Part shown: piece by piece, positions 45,128 through 48,062 of the stretch
How positions within the stretch are numbered: position 1 is the stretch's first letter
How the letters are laid out: each line of letters begins with the position of its first letter
Origin: Pseudomonadota bacterium
GTDB taxonomy: Bacteria; Pseudomonadota; Alphaproteobacteria; Puniceispirillales; Puniceispirillaceae
Length of the DNA: 48,062 nt
Reading direction: 5' to 3'
NCBI GenBank assembly: GCA_027620495.1
Contig: JAQCEA010000016.1
Coordinates: 1 to 48,062, forward strand
The notes under the pieces: generated by a model
The model's input: the letters and a program-made list of their open reading frames with translations, nothing else
Databases searched by the model: none
What the model was told of the DNA's origin: nothing
Program-made: the position numbers and the translations under genes

Positions 45128-46456
45128 ATGACACCAGCCGCGCGGATTGCCGCAGTGATAGATATTTTGGACGGGCTATATGCGGATGGTGCGGTGACAT
45201 CATCGGCGGCACAAGCGTTGCGGTCATCAATGCAGCGGCGGCGCTATGCCGGGTCTGGTGACCGTAACGCCATCAGCGATTTGTTCTGGCAAATTCAGCG
45301 GGGGTTATCGCGGCTATGCTGGCATCTAGAAGGCTGCAACGCCGCGGTCACTGGGCGGCATTTGGTGCTGGCCGCATTGGTATTGATGGATCGCCAGCAT
45401 GACAGCTTGGCAGCTTTGTTTTCCGCTGAAGTCGCGCATGCCCCAGCCCCGCTAAGTGACGCTGAAATCACCATGGTGGCAAAGCTGGCAGACCGGCATT
45501 TTGTTGACCCGGCAATGCCGCCGCATATTGCGCTGGAATGGCCGGAATGGTTGATGGCAGACACAGCCGCCGCGCTTGGTGATGATGTGGCGGCTAATTT
45601 ATCGGCGCTGACGGTGCCGGCTCCAACCGATATTCGGGTGAATCCACTAAAAATATCTGATCAGCGCCAGCTTCGTGACCGGCTTGCCGGGCGCGGCATC
45701 AAAGGCCATCCAACCCCCTTGTCGCCATTTGGTGTGCGTCTGCAAAAACGGACTCGTCTTGACGATTTGCAAGACTGGAAAAATGGGCTGTTTGAGATTC
45801 AGGATGAAGGTTCGCAATTGGCCAGCTTGTTATGTGATGCCCGGCCCGGCATGCAAATTGCCGATATGTGCGCGGGGGCAGGCGGCAAATCCCTGCTGAT
45901 GGCGGCGATGATGCAGAATAAAGGTCGCATTCTGGCACTTGATACGGCGGCAGAGCGTCTAGAGCGCGGCGGCGAGCGATTGCGCCGGGCCGGGGTGCAT
46001 AATGTGGAACGCAAACTGGTTGCCGAAAAATGGTCGAGCCGGTCATGGCGCGGCAAATTTGACCGGGTGGTTGTTGATGCCCCTTGTTCTGGGTCTGGTA
46101 CTTGGCGGCGGCAGGTTGACGCCCGCTGGCAATTGACCCCGGAACGCCTTGCATTTTATCAAGAAACACAGGCGATTTTGCTGGAAAAGGCACGGGCCAT
46201 GGTCGCCCCCGGCGGCCGGATTATTTATATCACCTGTTCGTTATTGGCGAGCGAAGGCGCCGAACAGATAAAAAAATTTCTGCAAACAGCCACCGAATTT
46301 GAACCTGCTGATATCGGCGATATTTGGCAGGATACGGTGGCGGCGGCCGGGGGTGGTGCGTGTCCACCGCATCAGCCGGGCATGTTGCAATTGTTGCCGG
46401 GGCGGGATGGTACAGATGGGTTTTTTATTGCTATCCTGCAAGCCAGATTACGCTAG
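45128..46456 (+). CDS. RsmB-like rRNA cytosine-5 methyltransferase (NOL1/NOP2/Sun)
   Basis: A 442-residue SAM-dependent RNA m5C methyltransferase. An N-terminal NusB-like helical region (about 1-130) is followed by IRVNPLK, the SAM motif IADMCAGAGGKSLLMAAMM, VVVDAPCSGSGTWRR with Cys320, and IIYITCSLLASEGAEQ with the catalytic Cys370. The domain order fits RsmB (16S C967), but the exact site cannot be assigned. It lies between guaB and guaA and is probably cotranscribed with them. Confidence 0.9.
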   Translation: MTPAARIAAVIDILDGLYADGAVTSSAAQALRSSMQRRRYAGSGDRNAISDLFWQIQRGLSRLCWHLEGCNAAVTGRHLVLAALVLMDRQHDSLAALFSAEVAHAPAPLSDAEITMVAKLADRHFVDPAMPPHIALEWPEWLMADTAAALGDDVAANLSALTVPAPTDIRVNPLKISDQRQLRDRLAGRGIKGHPTPLSPFGVRLQKRTRLDDLQDWKNGLFEIQDEGSQLASLLCDARPGMQIADMCAGAGGKSLLMAAMMQNKGRILALDTAAERLERGGERLRRAGVHNVERKLVAEKWSSRSWRGKFDRVVVDAPCSGSGTWRRQVDARWQLTPERLAFYQETQAILLEKARAMVAPGGRIIYITCSLLASEGAEQIKKFLQTATEFEPADIGDIWQDTVAAAGGGACPPHQPGMLQLLPGRDGTDGFFIAILQARLR

Positions 46457-46496
46457 TCACTGTGTCGGATAAGCATTTCAAGAAACGAGAATCATC

Positions 46497-48044
46497 ATGG
46501 CTGATACAATTCTGATTATTGATTTTGGGTCGCAAGTGACCCAGCTGATTGCCCGCCGCTTGCGTGAAACCGGCGTCTATACAGAAATTCTGCCATGTAC
46601 CACCGCGCCAGATAACATCGCGGCGGCAGCGCCAAAAGGCATTATTCTATCAGGCGGGCCGAATTCGGTGGCGCTTGCCGATACACCGCGTGCGCCGCAA
46701 ATTGTGTTTGATCTTGGCGTGCCTATATTGGGCATTTGTTATGGCCAGCAAACCATGTGCGCCCAGCTAGGCGGGCGGGTGGAACCCGGCACAAGCCGCG
46801 AATTTGGCCGCGCCGAGCTGGAGATTGCCGAAAATTCAGCCCTGTTTGATGGCGTCTGGTCGCAACATAGCCGCCACACTGTATGGATGAGCCATGGGGA
46901 CCATGTGGCGGCCTTGCCAGATGGGTTTCGGGTGGTCGCAACATCGGCTGGTGCGCCTTATGCGGTGGTTGAAGATGCGGCACGGCGCTATTACGGGGTG
47001 CAATTCCATCCAGAAGTGGTGCATACCGATGGCGGTGCAGATTTATTGCGGCAATTTGCGCTTGGCATTTGCGGGTGCAGCGGCAGTTGGTCTATGGCGG
47101 CGTATCGACAGCGGGCGATCACGGCCATTCGTCAGCAGGTTGGTACGGCGCGGGTGATTTGCGGGCTGTCTGGTGGGGTTGATTCATCCGTTGCCGCGGT
47201 TTTAATTCACGAGGCGATTGGTGATCAGCTGACCTGTGTGTTTGTTGATCATGGGCTGTTGCGCGCTGGTGAAGCCGAAGAGGTGGTGCGTTTATTTGGC
47301 GATCATTATAATATTCCGCTGGTGCATGTTGATGCGTCAGATATGTTTTTGGACCGTCTGGCAGGGATCAGCGACCCGGAACAAAAGCGTAAAATCATTG
47401 GTGCCAGCTTTATCGAGGTATTTGATGCCGAAGCCAGCAAAATTGCTGATGCAAAATTTTTGGCACAAGGCACCCTATACCCGGATGTGATCGAGAGCAT
47501 TTCTGCTGCTGGCGGCGATGCGGTGACAATAAAATCGCACCATAATGTCGGCGGCCTGCCTGATGATATGGCATTGGAACTGGTTGAACCTTTACGCGAA
47601 TTGTTTAAGGACGAAGTGCGCGATCTTGGCCGTGAATTGGGGCTGCCAGATACGCTGGTTGGGCGGCATCCATTTCCCGGGCCGGGCCTTGCTATTCGTA
47701 TTCCGGGCGATATCACACCTGAAAAGCTGGATATATTGCGGGCGGCTGATGCGGTCTATCTCGATGCCATTCGCAAGGCCGGACTATATGATGAAATTTG
47801 GCAGGCTTTTGCCGTGTTGTTGCCAGTGAAAACGGTTGGGGTGATGGGTGATGCCCGGTCATATGAATATGTTTGTGCGTTGCGGGCGGTGACGTCTAGC
47901 GATGGTATGACGGCGGATAGCTATGCGTTTGATCATGCGTTTTTGTCGCATGTAGCCACCCGGATTGTGAATGCAGTAAAAGGCGTGAACCGCGTGGTCT
48001 ATGATGTGACGTCAAAACCCCCGGGCACTATTGAGTGGGAGTAG
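46497..48044 (+). CDS. guaA: GMP synthase (glutamine-hydrolysing) GuaA
   Basis: A 515-residue enzyme converting XMP to GMP with ATP and glutamine. The class I amidotransferase domain has Cys81 in [17 protein letters not shown] and the His-x-Glu pair in [10 protein letters not shown]. The ATP pyrophosphatase P-loop is [14 protein letters not shown] (from about residue 223). The dimerisation domain ends with the conserved [15 protein letters not shown], so the gene is complete. With guaB upstream it makes the guanine branch of purine synthesis. Confidence 0.97.
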   Translation: MADTILIIDFGSQVTQLIARRLRETGVYTEILPCTTAPDNIAAAAPKGIILSGGPNSVALADTPRAPQIVFDLGVPILGICYGQQTMCAQLGGRVEPGTSREFGRAELEIAENSALFDGVWSQHSRHTVWMSHGDHVAALPDGFRVVATSAGAPYAVVEDAARRYYGVQFHPEVVHTDGGADLLRQFALGICGCSGSWSMAAYRQRAITAIRQQVGTARVICGLSGGVDSSVAAVLIHEAIGDQLTCVFVDHGLLRAGEAEEVVRLFGDHYNIPLVHVDASDMFLDRLAGISDPEQKRKIIGASFIEVFDAEASKIADAKFLAQGTLYPDVIESISAAGGDAVTIKSHHNVGGLPDDMALELVEPLRELFKDEVRDLGRELGLPDTLVGRHPFPGPGLAIRIPGDITPEKLDILRAADAVYLDAIRKAGLYDEIWQAFAVLLPVKTVGVMGDARSYEYVCALRAVTSSDGMTADSYAFDHAFLSHVATRIVNAVKGVNRVVYDVTSKPPGTIEWE

Positions 48045-48062
48045 TTTTTTAATTGTAAGTAA

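Overview
The window reads as chromosomal DNA of a free-living alphaproteobacterium. The evidence is a DUF1489 protein, a CycH/CcmI-type cytochrome c maturation cluster, the guaB-rsmB-like-guaA order, many transporters, dense packing with ATGA overlaps, and middling GC. A marine SAR116-like lineage would fit, but that is inference; no rRNA, tRNA or marker gene here settles it. I see no phage, insertion sequence, CRISPR array or RNA gene.

Layout. 0.2-4.4 kb: a secreted protein with weak alginate-lyase resemblance whose signal peptide is out of frame, an EamA exporter, a His-rich periplasmic protein divergent from a CueR-type MerR regulator, and a lipoprotein with a 15-bp coding repeat. 4.5-7.0 kb: htpG behind a good RpoH-type promoter, then a hotdog thioesterase. 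7.0-9.8 kb: two DUF1330 paralogues divergent from two YeeE/YedE half-transporters and a cysteine form of the glycine-reductase selenoprotein-B family; this is the least described group in the window. 9.8-14.3 kb (minus strand): ccmF-ccmG-ccmH-ccmI, joined by ATGA overlaps. 14.6-17.9 kb: a polar amino acid ABC importer with a strong stem-loop between the binding protein and the permeases. 17.9-24.6 kb: two flavoproteins, a DUF429 protein, a class V aminotransferase, a GIY-YIG protein, a beta-carbonic anhydrase and a LysR regulator. 24.8-26.5 kb: glnK-amtB with a clear terminator. 26.7-33.9 kb: a BMP-type (nucleoside-like) ABC importer, then a 2-hydroxyacid dehydrogenase and glycerate 2-kinase. 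34.1-38 kb: mgtE behind two identical-arm palindromes, DUF1489, a secreted nuclease-fold protein and an MFS carrier. 38.2-42.5 kb (minus): a MATE pump and glnE. 42.6-48 kb: rlmE, guaB, an RsmB-like methyltransferase and guaA.

Functional links. glnK, amtB and glnE are parts of the ammonium/glutamine control circuit, although glnE lies about 12 kb from glnK-amtB. The dehydrogenase and glycerate kinase would carry glyoxylate or hydroxypyruvate carbon to 2-phosphoglycerate, and the class V aminotransferase may feed them. guaB and guaA make GMP from IMP.

The most unusual non-coding signal is a set of short tandem repeats (11, 12, 15 and 16 bp). Three of them lie exactly over stop codons (DUF429, MFS, glnE) and two lie in the ccmF/ABC divergent spacer. 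The paired palindrome before mgtE and the iteron-like array before the CueR-type gene are the best operator candidates. Start codons were reassigned from ribosome-binding sites and family N-termini where noted.
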